Source: Deroplatys truncata
Lineage: Eukaryota; Arthropoda; Insecta; Mantodea; Mantidae
Assembly (NCBI GenBank): GCA_030765065.1
Contig: CM060977.1
Location: 97,295,795-97,359,794, forward strand
Reading direction: 5' to 3'
DNA length: 64,000 nt
In this document: positions 21,370 to 33,140 of the stretch, piece after piece
Layout of the letters: every line of letters begins with the position of its first letter
How positions within the stretch are numbered: the first letter of the stretch is position 1
Position numbers and translations under genes: made by a program
The notes under the pieces: generated by a model
Told to the model about the DNA's origin: nothing
Database searches by the model: none
What the model saw: the letters and a program-made list of their open reading frames with translations, nothing else

Positions 21370-21695
21370 TTGAATTTTTCAGTCGTCTGATTCTACCTTT
21401 CCAACCTTGTCCATCACACGGCCCTTGTGGAAGAACAATTAATTCCATTAATAACTTGTTATTCGCTTTTCCCTTATTATTCTCTTTCTCTCGAGTCATG
21501 GAAGGAGGATGGAGTTTTAAACACATACCAGATTTTAAAAGATTTGAATATCGCTTAAGGCTGCTGCTTGTATCCACAAAACAAAGCATGTAATAAAACT
21601 GCAAATGTTTAATCTGTATTATCAGAAGCAACTGGAAGGATAAGCTTTCTTATGAATAGTTAGTGGTGGACTGCCTAGAGAAAATAATGTAAATG

Positions 21696-22015
21696 TAACA
21701 GCTCCGAGGTATCCGTTATTATTGGCTTCAAATATTCAATGCTGTCATTTTTTTAGTGATATTCATTTTCATTTAGTGGTTACTTGCGACGTCATGGAAA
21801 AACTACGCAGTTTCAAGACTAACGGACCCGCTTTTAAACAAGTATCGCTTCCGTTTCCTGTATCCCTCTTGTACTTTCCTTGTAAAAGGAAATGTGTAAG
21901 GAAATTATTTCTGCAGAAATTCACCTCGGTTGACAACAAGTAGATAGGGGAAAAAGCTGATATGATACATTCACTTGACTTTCTATTGCTTATTAGTGGG
22001 TATACAAACTATTCC
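21696..22015. repeat. Family A fragments (A7), two pieces in opposite orientation
   Basis: 21696-21955 is a plus-oriented 3' part (tccgaggtatccgttattattgg...aacaagtagatagggga). 21960-22015 is a short minus-oriented end (ttgactttctattgcttatt...atacaaactattc). Confidence 0.6.
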
Positions 22016-23179
22016 TGCTGCACCACCCTAGGCTGCCTTCTACTTGATTAGCTATTCTAAACCTATTCTAGGGGAAGATGCAACAGTTCAAAGGAAACTA
22101 CGGACCAAGACTAAGGAGTGACGGCTAATCACTGAGTGAAGAGTAGGAATGCCTCCGAAGCTTATTATAAAGACAAATAAAATCGTAAGTTCTGAGTTCA
22201 TTAGGCTTCATGTTGGATACAGAAATAGTTGCGAGTTGTATCGGTCAGGTAGTTGACAATCATGATATCACAGTGCAAAAATTAACTCAACGCGATAGCA
22301 TAGCACTACCTTACTTGCCCTGAAATTACAAGTGTACAAAGTGTGTGTTCACAAAATTCACCTCACGCTAACCTGGTACTAATAAGTTGCTCAAGATATC
22401 CCCATGAGATAATAAATAAATTATTCACAAAGAAACTCTGTAAGCATGATCAATTAATTACACAAGATAAAATAACAATTTAATAAAAACTGACAACAGT
22501 AACAAATTCAATAATCAGCTCCATTTAACTTGTTGCCCATAATCTCCCAGGCTGCAAATATATAAATATTACAGACACAATTACGCAACAACATTTGAAA
22601 GTATTTAAAATGATTTAAAACTCTCCAGAAAACTTGATGCAGTACGTTCTGAGTAGCTAAGTGTAAAAATATAACCATAGGGAAAATAAATGTTAATACA
22701 GTAGGAATGGTATTATTAAATAAGACTGGGAATGCGAGTGGTCCTGTAAATGTGAATAAGAGTTGAAAAGACAGTGCCAGCAACAGGCCGGAAACGGGTG
22801 GTTTTTCCCTCTATTGTCGTTGGTGTACCGTTAGGTCGCCTGAAAACCAGATGTGCAGAAAACTGGTCAATGCTCTTATCATAAAAAGGAATAAGAAAGA
22901 AGGCAGAAATCAGGTGATAATGTAATGGGGAGATGGGAATTTTGAAATATAGAGAAACAGTAGAGTTAAAGGACGCACTTCTTCTTCGTGGTAGTTCCTT
23001 GGAGGTTGTTAGGAAAACAAATGTATCGGTGGATAGGGGCGATGATATGAAGCACAGTAATAAATAAATGAGCGTGAGTGTGTGTGTGTGGCAGGGTAAT
23101 ATCAGGAGTCAGATTTTAAAACGGTGACGCGAAATAAACGGGAAGAAAAATGAATTAGTCGTTTTCAGCACTAACCCTA
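22016..23179. other. Unassigned region
   Basis: About 1.16 kb without a recognised gene or repeat block, apart from a short (TG)n tract near 23076-23090. Confidence 0.4.
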
Positions 23180-23245
23180 GTCCAAGAACCATGCAAATCC
23201 CTGAGCTAGCACCGAACCCGGGACCATTCCTGCAAATCCCGTGCT
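23180..23245 (-). repeat. SINE head fragment
   Basis: On the minus strand cccgggttcggtgctagctc contains a B-box-like element next to a duplicated A-box-like segment. It is only a fragment. Confidence 0.35.
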
Positions 23246-23540
23246 GCAAAATTGGCGCACAGAGTACCGCCGTAAACTCCCCAGATTATTTAATGGTCGT
23301 GTGTTCCAAATTACTCATATTAATACACATTACCGAGTTACAATTATACAAAATTAAGGAAAAAAGAAATCTCGTATCTGGCTCCGTTAAATTTCTCCAT
23401 CTATATACCGGGCGGCAGGCAGCAAAAAACAACGGCCAAGTCCGATGAAAAAAATATACTGGTCAGAAACCCTCTTGACAAAAAGTAAATTTCATAGATA
23501 ACAAGCTGTTCGTGAATTCACCAAAGTTGCTGATGTGTCT

Positions 23541-23599
23541 GCTGGCACAGGTCAAATGTTTAACCACTGGTCGCTATAAGCTGGCCTTAAAAGGCCATA
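23541..23599 (-). repeat. Family A repeat (copy A8), part 1
   Basis: aaatgtttaaccactggtcg and gctggccttaaaaggccatac match the subfamily blocks seen at 650-690. The copy is broken here and resumes at about 24181. Confidence 0.65.
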
Positions 23600-24180
23600 C
23601 CTTTTTTTTAAAATTAAATGTTTATTTAAGGTCGTTTTCACTGCATTGTCTTGTCACTATAAAATACATTAGGTATGCATATATAATACATAATGATACA
23701 CATTAATTTACAATTGCATAAACATTGAATTAGGTAAACATTTAGAGTAACCCAGAGAGTTTTGTATCCATTAGTACTGTAGCGTTTTCTTGAGCATATT
23801 GGATTTGTTAACTGCACTGGGAAGATTGGAAATGGCGGCTTGTTGTCTACATCTACTGTACTGTGGACGATCTATAAGGATGTGCAGAATGGTTAGAGGA
23901 ATGTTACAGCTGGTACAGTTTGGAGGTTGGTCCTTAGTGAGAAGATAACTGTGCGTTAGTTTGGAGTGCCCAATTCTAAGCCGGGTGACGATAACTTGAT
24001 CTCTTCTTTTGAGAGTTCGGTAATGCAGAAAAGGTTGTGTGCAGCGAGCGAACTTCGTGAAGTTTGCTGTTGACTGATAACCATTTCAATTTCCATTTTT
24101 GCATGTACATATGTTTGGTGAAACTGACGACTCTTGATGTGGAGAGGCGATCGATGAATCCCTGACGGGATGAATTCCTT
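23600..24180 (-). pseudogene. 5'-truncated LINE, RNase H/zinc-knuckle end of ORF2, inside family A
   Basis: On the minus strand the reading includes LTHSYLLTKDQPPNCTSC and PLTILHILIDRPQYSRCRQQ, a pattern typical of the C-terminal end of insect non-LTR retrotransposon ORF2 (CX2C...HX4-type knuckle). The element ends on the + strand side at a T8 run (about 23602-23609), the complement of a short poly(A) tail, as expected for target-primed retroposition. The body has frame breaks. It interrupts family A copy A8. Confidence 0.7.
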
Positions 24181-24790
24181 GCTGTTTCCATGCAATCGCG
24201 AGAAACAAGTGAAAATCAATAGGCCTTTAAAATAATGACTTAGTATTGAACAATTTGGACCATTAATGACGCCTATCTTGCAAAAGAGTAAAAAAGTTAC
24301 TTGAGATAAACTGCTCTTTTCAAAGAGATCTACATTTTCTGTGTAGTGATTTTTGTTTATGCTTAAGGTTTACCAGTTATATAAGATTATAAAAATTACT
24401 TCCGAATGAAGAGGACTTGAAAGGATATTTCCGGAAAACTCAAGATATATATTTTATCGTGTTTATGGTATTTTAATGAAAGGTTTCCAAAAAATGTTAC
24501 ATGTAAATTGTAGTTTGAGTTGGGGAATTTTCTTGAAAATCTTCATGTCGCATCTTTGAAAATTATTGAGCTTCAATACCAAGTTTGATATTTATCCGAC
24601 TTTACGGTTTTGAGTTATGCTATTCACAGACACGCGTATGGACAGAGATAAACACAAACACCAACCTTTTTCTATAAATGATATTTTTTATTCAAGTGTC
24701 CAAAATATGTATTTACAGTAAAATACCGGTATGGAATTTTTGGTTGAAATACAGTACTTTCCCTTCTTACTCTGCATAGTAGGGGAAGTA
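24181..24790 (-). repeat. Family A repeat (copy A8), part 2
   Basis: Resumes with gctgtttccatgcaatcgcg and runs through gttttgagttatgctattcac to the end region gcatagtaggggaagta. Confidence 0.75.
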
Positions 24791-24932
24791 TACGGTTTGC
24801 TAAGAATATTTTAAAGCAATCTGAATATAATGCACCAGTTTTCTTGTTTGCTGTTAGAGTTTTAGCTGGCATGCTGTGAACCCACGCCAGCTCTTGAGAG
24901 TTTATTACCAGCTGGTGCTCTGACTTGAAGCT

Positions 24933-25052
24933 ATGAGTGATATGAATGACGATGAGAAAAGTCGGCGTGTTTTGAAGCTAAATGAAGAGGACGGCACTTT
25001 ACCTACCAGCGTGCAAAAGATTTATTATGCGGTAGAGGCTGATATCCTGTAG
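24933..25052 (+). other. Short unidentified open frame, possible exon or element fragment
   Basis: A 39-codon frame with acidic composition (MSDMNDDEKSRRVLKLNEED..., ending in TAG at 25050-25052). It lies in a 450-bp stretch between family A copies that is not itself a recognised repeat. No family is recognised. Length and context do not allow a claim that it is expressed. Confidence 0.15.
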
Positions 25053-25262
25053 CGAAGTTTAGCGGAGAAACTGCGCCTCGACAGCGATCCCACTGTGAAA
25101 TGGACGTCGTAGTCATCACATATATATTCCAGACACTTGACAGAAGAGAAGAAGTGGGGCTGTATTCCGTTTATCCTATCTTCACCAGACTTCCTCGTGA
25201 TGACACAGGATAAAGACGATCAATTACAACTACGGATCACAACTTCATTTTTGCTCTCCCTG

Positions 25263-25360
25263 TTACTTTCTTATAGCAAGTACAGGAAGTATTGCATTCT
25301 ACTCGAAAATTCAATACCGATACTGTTTAGAGACTCCCTAAATAAAAAAGAAATAGTTAT
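25263..25360 (+). repeat. Family A 5' fragment (A9)
   Basis: Shows the 5' blocks actttcttatagcaagtaca and ggaagtattgcattctac, then stops at the ctccctaaataaaaaag part. Confidence 0.6.
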
Positions 25361-25371
25361 GTGATATAGTT

Positions 25372-26147
25372 CTGACTTTCTCTAATTTCTTATTCTTACG
25401 TAAGATTATTTTGTTAAGTATTTTATTTTAAGGTAATTTTCTACATTACCTTATACATACAAAATAGTGTCAGTCAAATGTTTTAGAGCTGGACGCCAGA
25501 TTCTGGCCTTAAAATTCCATGCTCCTGCCATTACATCGCGAGAAACAAATGAAAATCGACAGGACTTTAAAAATTGACAAGTATTGAACGGTTCGAACCA
25601 TTAATAACGAATATTTCGGAAATAGCTCATGCCACCAAAACGTTATACGAAATAAATGTTTGTGCTTTGAAGGGAACTAAACTATTTGTGCAGTAGTTTT
25701 CGTCTTATTGATTTACACGTTATACAAGATTGTACAAAAGTCCTGTAGAATGAAGATTATTTCTCAGGCTATACACGTAAAATTTAAGATATGCATTCTA
25801 TTTGACATGTAAATAACTTTAATATATGGTATTGTAATTAAAATCGTTAAATTAACTTTTAGAAAATAAAACATTTCGAAAAATGTTCCATGTAAAGAGT
25901 AGTAGGGGTGAGGGATTTTCTTGAAAACCTTATTTCGCATCTGTGGAAGATATTGAACTTAAAAACCAAGTTTGACATTTATACTACTTTTCGTGTTTGA
26001 GTTAACCGTTCAGAGACACACCTACCGAGTTCTTTCTAAAAATGTTTTTTCGGGGGGGGATCAGAGGGCCTCAAAACATTTATTCTTGGTTGAAATCTCG
26101 GTATCGAATTTTGGGTTAAATGCAATACCTTCTTTACCTACGAAGCA
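25372..26147 (-). repeat. Family A repeat (copy A10)
   Basis: Minus-oriented, subfamily with ctggccttaaaattccatgc and acatcgcgagaaaca. It carries a ggggggg expansion near 26053. The right end is diverged (aataccttctttacctacg). Confidence 0.75.
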
Positions 26148-26240
26148 TACTGACGTGTATATAATGTGGAAGGAAGCGGTTTATGTTGTTACTAATAAAA
26201 TCCAGCCACATCCCCCTACCAGCGCGACTACCTCTTTTTT

Positions 26241-27073
26241 ACTTTCTCTACTACGTATAGTAAGTAGGGGAAGTATTGTATTCCACCCAAAAATTCGATA
26301 CCGAGATTTCACCGAAAATACATGTTTTGAGACCCCTGAATCCAAAAAATCATTTTTGGAAACATGTCCGTGTGTGTGTGTCTATGTGTGTCTGTCTGTG
26401 AACAGCATAACTCAGAAACGAACAGTCGGATAAACACCAAGCTTGGTATTTAGGTTCAGCATCTTCCAGAGATGCGACACGAAGGTTATAAAGAAAATCC
26501 TCCCACTCCTGATTACCCTTTAAATGGAACATTTTTCGAAAATTTTATTTTTATCAAAAATTGCTCTAACGATTTTGATTAAAGTATCATATGTTTAAGA
26601 TATTTTCATGACAAATGAAATGCATATCTCGAATTTTCAGGGAATGTCTCCAAAAGTATTTTTCATTGTGAACGACTTTTGCATAACTGGTAAACCATAA
26701 GAGATTTTTTACTACATATAAAAATGTAGATCGCGTTAAAATACACAATTTATGTCATATACATTTTTTGTTGAGTGAACCATTTTCTAGATATTGTTTG
26801 TTATTGCTTTAAATTTTCCAATACTTATAATTCTTCTCAAATGAAAATTCGTTATTAATTTTTTTGTCCTGATAATGTAAAGAGAATGGAATGCGCCACA
26901 TAGCAACCAGCTCTTAGAAGATTTGACTATCGCTTAAAGTCTACCATATTCCCCTTGCACCTACAAGAAAATTAGCAATAAGATTAACATCTCGATTAAC
27001 ATGAAGCATATGGAGAATAAGCGTTTGTAAAAATAGTTTGTACAAGAGTAGAGAAAGTCAGATTTTTTCAAGT
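26241..27073 (+). repeat. Family A repeat (copy A11), both ends
   Basis: 833 bp. The 5' end is actttctctactacgtatag and the 3' end gagtagagaaagtcagatttt; the usual catgtgagtgcaacacat tail is missing. It is a good representative for building a consensus. Confidence 0.85.
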
Positions 27074-27599
27074 ACAATTCTAGCCTCTGATTGGCAGGTA
27101 TTTTACTCCTCCTCCCAGAGTATGGTCGAAATGCCGAAGGGTAACATTAAAACTTAAACTGTATGTTTTTATGCTACACTACCGTTTTATTAATGCCGCT
27201 TTTCTTATTGTCGTTTAGTAGCAGCAATAACTTAACCTTCGTCTCCATTTGGCTGATGAATGCTCTCGTATATGTAAATGTGATTCAGTTTAACTACAAT
27301 TGCAAATAATTCTTCACCCATTACTCTGCAAGCCCGAATTATTAGTCCTTCCTGGTGTGCCAATCGTAGCGAAACACTCTCATTTAGGGATATCCGTACC
27401 AACATTTTCATTTCACATAGATTATGAACATCGCTCATTGTATAGTTTTTAAGTCCTTGAATTGTTTTTCAGGTCTATTCACATAGAGAGCTGAATTCGG
27501 CCCGGCGGATTCAAAAGTTACCTAAAGGTAGAAATCTTACAGAGAAGAACAATATGGTTGTCTGGGGGAATGGGCCCTTTTTATGTATGAGAGTGTACG
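27074..27599. other. Unassigned region
   Basis: About 0.5 kb; nothing recognised. Confidence 0.4.
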
Positions 27600-27745
27600 T
27601 GTTACAGAAAAGAAGGGGGGAAAGAAAAAAGCCCTTTCTGTGTGTGTCTGTGAACAGCTTAACTCAAAAACAAAATTTCGGTTAAACATCAAATTTGGCA
27701 TTTGTATTCAGCATTATTCCCAGGATGCGAAGATTTTGCAACGGG
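27600..27745 (+). repeat. Family A internal fragment (A12)
   Basis: Shows only the gtgtgtgtctgtgaacagct, aactcaaaaacaaaatttcg and tcagcatt...gatgcgaag blocks. Confidence 0.55.
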
Positions 27746-28484
27746 ACTGCTCCTCTGGGGGTAGTCTCGTCGTGTTGTCTCTAGTGTTTATGGTAAATTG
27801 CTGTAAAAGAGCCATCTACAACACTTCTGTATTAGCCTACGATTTTAACTCGCACTTCAGAAGTGGTTATAGAAGACGAAATCAAAAACTTTAATTCACT
27901 TTAACTGTAATTTATGTTCACACTTTTTTGTAGCTAGTCGTGAATTCTATCCCACATTTATGTGACTAGATTATTAAGGCCCATCTATCAACCTTTACCT
28001 CCTATCCTAAGTTGCATCTAAAATGCTAACAGATTCATCACCATGAGTTGCATGAACATCATCTCCCAAGGAAATTGTATGCAGTTGTCCTAATGCCGGG
28101 CATCCGCTGTATTTATAGACCCAGCTAGAGACAGTATTTTTCTCCCCGAGGCTTATAGCAATATTGGGATTGGCTGATCACATTAACGTCGTATGAGAAC
28201 ATGTGTCCTCGTATCTTCCACGCTTTTGTTCCCTGACGGATTCGGGCTTCTCGATTCCGTTCCAGTCTCTCTCTATCTCTGCCCCTCTCTCTCACTCAAG
28301 CGTCTCTGTTGTTCATATTTAGCCAATTTCTTGTGATTTGGGCAGGACGAGCTATCTCCGCCTGGTACCGCGTGGTTTCAGACACCTAAATGAATACGTT
28401 GTACAGCTAGCTAACCTCCTTTACGTTTATCATATGACATACTTTACACTGAAATAATATTATTTACCTTAATGCTGATATTTA
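27746..28484. other. Unassigned region
   Basis: About 0.74 kb, with a CT-rich tract near 28265-28300; no gene recognised. Confidence 0.4.
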
Positions 28485-28998
28485 CATTGATGCATCAGTA
28501 TTCCCGCTAGAATTTTCAATAAAATCCCACAACACAAACTACCCTTTAGATACAAGATATTTTGTTATTTATCATTTTCTCAAAAAGCTCTAATGATTAT
28601 GATGAAAATACCATATATTTTAAAATATATTTGTATGAATTTTCTGTGTATAGTTGGCGAAGCACTTCATTTGAATGATTTCTGATAAATGGCCAACCGT
28701 AAGAGATAGACAAAATCTGACGACACAAATTTTAAATATTGTTAAAGCACAAAAATAAATTTTGGTGGAGTTAACCATACCATGAAATACTTATACTTTG
28801 TATACCTGGAAAGTCGTTATTCGTTTTAAAAATCGGACTATCGTTTAGTCTACTTTATTCTTCTTATGCCTTCAGCGAAATATGCAATAAAAGTTTAACA
28901 AGCAGCAAATAGAATAATAAACTTTTGGAAGAATAGTTTGTAAAAGAGTAGAAAATTTTTGTAAATGCAACACATGTGAACACAACACATCAGACTTT
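28485..28998 (+). repeat. Family A 3' part (copy A13), head-to-tail with A14
   Basis: From the aatcccacaacacaaactac block to the tail acacaacacatcagactttt. The 3' tail joins directly to the 5' end of A14 (actttctctaccacg) with no spacer. Confidence 0.75.
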
Positions 28999-28999
28999 T

Positions 29000-29600
29000 A
29001 CTTTCTCTACCACGTACATAGTAGGTAGAGAAGGTATTGCATTTCACCCAAAAATTATATGTCCTGATTTCACCAGGAATACATGTTTTGAGGCACCCTG
29101 AATCCATAACCATTTTATAAACACTTTCCTATATATCTGTCTGAACAGCACAACCTCGAAATTTAAAAGTTGGTTAAATACCAAATTTAGTATTTAGGTT
29201 CAGTATCCTCCAAACGCAACACCACGATTTTTAAGAAAACCCTCCAAACCCTCCTACACTTTACATGGAAAAGTTTTGGAAATTTTTCGTTTTCTAAAAA
29301 ATGGTTAACGATTTTAATTAAATACCATAGATTAAAGATATTTAGATGACAAGCAAAATGTATACTTTGAGTTTTCTGGGAATGGGCTTTGAAGCCCTCT
29401 TCTTTCGGAAGGAATCTTGGTAAAAAAGAGATACAAAGACCGTACTCAAAAATGTAGCAATCATTAAAGTTAAAGACGCTAACTATAATATTTTCTGATA
29501 CATATATTCTTTCTTATTAGTAAGTCGCTATTCATTCTTCTCGTAGTCATTCAAAGACAATTTCAAAGCCATCGCATAGCGACTCGCCTTTTAAAACAAA
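29000..29600 (+). repeat. Family A 5' part (copy A14)
   Basis: Begins actttctctaccacgtacat. It runs through the typical 5' and middle blocks and degenerates before the 3' end near 29600. Confidence 0.75.
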
Positions 29601-29623
29601 CGAGAATCACTTTAGCCCTTTTT

Positions 29624-30486
29624 ACTTTCTCTACTACGTAGAGTAAGTAGGGGAAATATTGCATTCCACCCAAAAGTTCTATACCGGTACTTCACCGGAA
29701 ATACATGTTTTGAGGCCCCTGAATCCAAAAAAGAATTTTTTTAGAAAAATGATCCGTGTGTCTATGAACAGCCTAACACAAAAACGAAAAGTCGGTTAAA
29801 TACCAAACTTCGTTTTAGGTTCAGTATCATTCAAAGATGCGACAAGAACATTTTCAAGAAAATTTCCCACTCCTGACTACCCTTTACATGGAACACTTTT
29901 CGAAAATTTAGATTTTATCAAAATTTTCTCTAACGATTTTGATTAAAACATTATATGTTTAAGATATTTTCATTACAAATGAAATATATATTTTTAATTT
30001 TTCTAGGAATGTCCCCAAACGTCCCCTTAAATGTGAATGGCTTTTGCATAACTAGTAAACCGTAAGAGATAGAAAAAAGATGTGCACACAAAACATGTAG
30101 ATCTCGTTAAAAAAACACAATTTATGTCATATACATTTTGTGTTGTGAAGTGAACCATTTCCGAGATATTCATTGTCATTTGTTTGTATTTTATAGTACT
30201 TATACTTTTTTCAAATGGAAATTCGTTATTGATATTTTGTTTTGTTTCCTTTTCTTTGTTTTGTCCTGGGCATGTAAAGAGAATGCAATGCTCCACATTG
30301 CAAGGAGCTCTTAAAAGATTTGACTATAGCTTAAAGTCTACCATATTCCTGTTACACCTACAAGAAAATTACCAGTAAGATTAACATCTCGATATCTCGA
30401 TTAACATAAAGTAGATGGAGAATTAGCCTTTGTAAAAATAGTTCGTACAAAGTAGAGAACGTCATGAGTGCAATAAATCGGATTCT
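29624..30486 (+). repeat. Family A repeat (copy A15), full length
   Basis: About 863 bp, actttctctactacgtagag to gtagagaacgtcatgagtg with the tail caataaatcggatt. All conserved internal blocks are present. Confidence 0.85.
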
Positions 30487-31284
30487 TATTCTTCTTATAT
30501 ATACAAGAAGTTTGTAAGTGTGCAATGAAAGCTTATCTGCATTAATAAGAGTGAAGATTATTTAGGGAAAGTCATGTGACGTTAACACATATTTTCTAAT
30601 AGAGAAATGCATACCTTTTTAGAAGAAAATCTCGGAGAAATAAAAGAAGGGATTCCAGCGATGAACTTTCGTAGCACATACTGACTGTTTCTTTCCCTTA
30701 TATTTTCTTTTCTCTCTACCATTTTATATCTTAAGCCGGTTTTCTGCTGGTACATGTCAACTGTTTTGGACCTCATTATTGGAGACGTCAGAATGAAATA
30801 TGATTGTATTACCCCGAGCTAAAACAAGAGAGCGGAGACTGTGTCGACTCCTCGCAGTTTTTAATAAAACGTCAGTTTTCTTCTACTAGCGTAGGAAGCA
30901 ATTATTCTGAAGCTTTATATATTCTAAATTGTTAATCAGTTCTGAAACTGGAAGCCAGGAGTAAAATTACACTTGTCAGCTTAGATGTGCTGTTTTTAAT
31001 TTGTTCTTTACTCATTATTAACCTGCTCATTATCAGATATATTTCGGATTGTATTGATTTACAATCACTATTACTTCTTTTTCTTCTTCTTCTTCTTCTT
31101 CATGGACTAGGAGAATTTCCTGTCCCGTCCACACAGTTATTTCTTACATCTTCTCATACATCTTCCTAAATTCCTTTTATACTTTGGTTTATAATATCCT
31201 GATTTAAGCAACCTAGATGGCGAAATTCCTTCCAGATGTTGCTTCCATGTTACTTTTTTCTACCTCAACATGCAGAATTCTGCT
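30487..31284. other. Unassigned region with (CTT)n tract
   Basis: Includes a CTT microsatellite at about 31075-31102. The segment 31137-31260 is repeated in diverged form at 33020-33135 (shared tataatatcctg and caacctagatgg/taacctagttgg blocks). Confidence 0.5.
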
Positions 31285-31560
31285 TGACAGAACAGAATGA
31301 ACTTCAACTCATCTGGGGTGCTGGGTCATAATGGCATAGAGGGAAAAGAAAAAGTTGATGCATTTTCAATACAAGGAGTAGCTTCTCAATTTATTGGGCC
31401 AGAGCCGACTCTAGGAACTCTCAAGGTGCAGCAAGAGAAGCTATTAAGGACTGGTCCAAAGTGGAACACAATAAAACCTTGCTTAAAACTCCAGAAAAGT
31501 AACCTGGCAAACCATTTATTAAAAATCTATGTAAGATAAGTGTGAGGGCTTATTTAAATG
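31285..31560 (+). pseudogene. LINE RNase H domain remnant
   Basis: The frame reads SSGVLGHNGIEGKEKVDAFS and then GVASQFIGPEPTLGTLK. This corresponds to the family pattern GHSGI.GNE.AD that follows the last RNase H active-site residues in insect non-LTR retrotransposons. His of GHN and Asp of VDA are retained. Only about 80 residues remain, ending at a TAA. Confidence 0.6.
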
Positions 31561-33140
31561 TAATGTAATGTAATCATTTCATTTCTCACAGGACATGTTC
31601 CTGTGAAAAATGTAGCGGTTCTCGTCGTCGTCCTCATCGTAGTCGTCTTCTTACCTGCGTCGTTGTCGGTCTCGCTGCTAAGTCTTAGAGGTCGTCTTCA
31701 GGAATCGATGTCAGAAATCAACTGTCGACGAATGGATCTAAAATTCCCTACAGTGATTGTGTCAGGGTAGGATGCGGGAGTGGTGACACCAGGGTATTGT
31801 CTATAAAGAAAGCTTTTCACTTTTTTCACTTCGGCGCGTCTTTATGCTAAAACTTCTGAATTCCACGTGCGATTCTTTAAAGCCATATTCCACGATTATT
31901 AATTGGTTCACTAACATCTGATCCGGATAATTACTCAACATCTCGGTGCTCTATCACATTTCTTTAGACTCCCGTTAGCTTGAAACAAACATTTGACAAA
32001 TACTTAAATTATTGATAAGGTGGATAAATATATCGACGATACTATTAGCACAATAGATAAATATTCCACTCAAATCACTTTGTAGTTACATAATTGCACG
32101 GCACTTAACAAATGTAGGAACTTAGCGGCCTTTTCTGACTTGGAATACTACGTGGAATCATCACAAACTGTCAAATCCACGCTTACGTTCACGTATATAA
32201 AGTTACTAATCACCTGATTTCAGAACATGAAGTCACGTCTTTCTACCTTCTCATTGGTGCTAACAATTATTCCGTATATTATTCTGTATCTTCGTTTGCT
32301 CCCCAGTTGGAAATTCGAAGCATAAACGGTAAGAAGGAACCGTTGCCCAAGCATTTACTTTGTGTTGAAACTTGGTTTATCCCCTCAAAATAAAAAAAAA
32401 AGATTTTTATGGCCCCACGCTCGGAAAAATACAATGAACATTTTGAAGCAAGGCTATTCTATTTCGTCTAAATCTTGCAGATTTCTTACGCAATTACGCT
32501 TTTATTTATTTAACAATATTTATGAAACTTAAAACATATTTACACTTTTTGAATGCCTCTTGGATGATGCAGTTTTCAATTCAACTACTTTAAAAATTGC
32601 AGAAAAGCATCAAAAGAGATCGTTAATTAATCATTAATTATTCATAAACTACAGCTATTAAGATTCCCTTCCTGAACATGCGTACTCAGGCGGAAATATC
32701 GCTAGAAAAAGCAGGTTAACACAATGGGAGTGTTTAAGGATAACTTAGATTGCAGATTGTGCAAGAGAGAAGCTGAAATAGCCCAGGATATTATAGAAAG
32801 CATATAGATATAATGGGATAATGGTTTTAGAACCAGAAGAATTTGAAACCATATCTGTTATGAGACTGTGTTCCTTGGTAAAGGATGCAGACATAATTAC
32901 TTTACTTTACTTTAAAACGATACCGATGGCACAATAAGTCCAAGACTAAAGTGCATCCGGAGCAACAATAGAAATCTGTGTCGAACAAGACAAGACAAGT
33001 GAAATTACCCGTCACGCTCTCACAGTTATTTCTTTCATTTTGTCATAGGTCTTCCTAATTCATTTTAACCTTTGATTTATAATATCCTGCTTTAAGTAAC
33101 CTAGTTGGTGCCATTCTTTCTAGATGTTACTGTCATTTTT
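31561..33140. other. Unassigned region
   Basis: About 1.6 kb. It begins near a perfect short hairpin (tcacagga/tcctgtga, about 31588-31608). A gccccacg motif with a preceding T-rich run at about 32400 resembles the PBS-like motif at 15255, so part of this may be an old LTR, but I could not find its ends. Confidence 0.3.

Larger units (their letters stand above)
20571..21465. mobile_element. tRNA-derived SINE cluster: inverted plus tandem copies
   Basis: One repeat unit occurs in minus orientation (about 20571-20925) and then about one and a half times in plus orientation (about 20926-21465). Each unit has the order ccttgtggtttaccgggaaa, a tRNA-like head, cattgaatttttcagtc, gtccaacacacggcttgtgt, cattggggtatgtcatctc. 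The centre at about 20917-20930 is an abrupt switch from minus to plus. The three heads are at 20586-20659 (minus), 20989-21051 (plus, shortened) and 21296-21369 (plus). Confidence 0.85.

Noticed and set aside
10686-30486. Family A as a Helitron
   Set aside because: No consistent 5' TC, no CTRR 3' end with an adjacent hairpin, and inverted ends are present instead.
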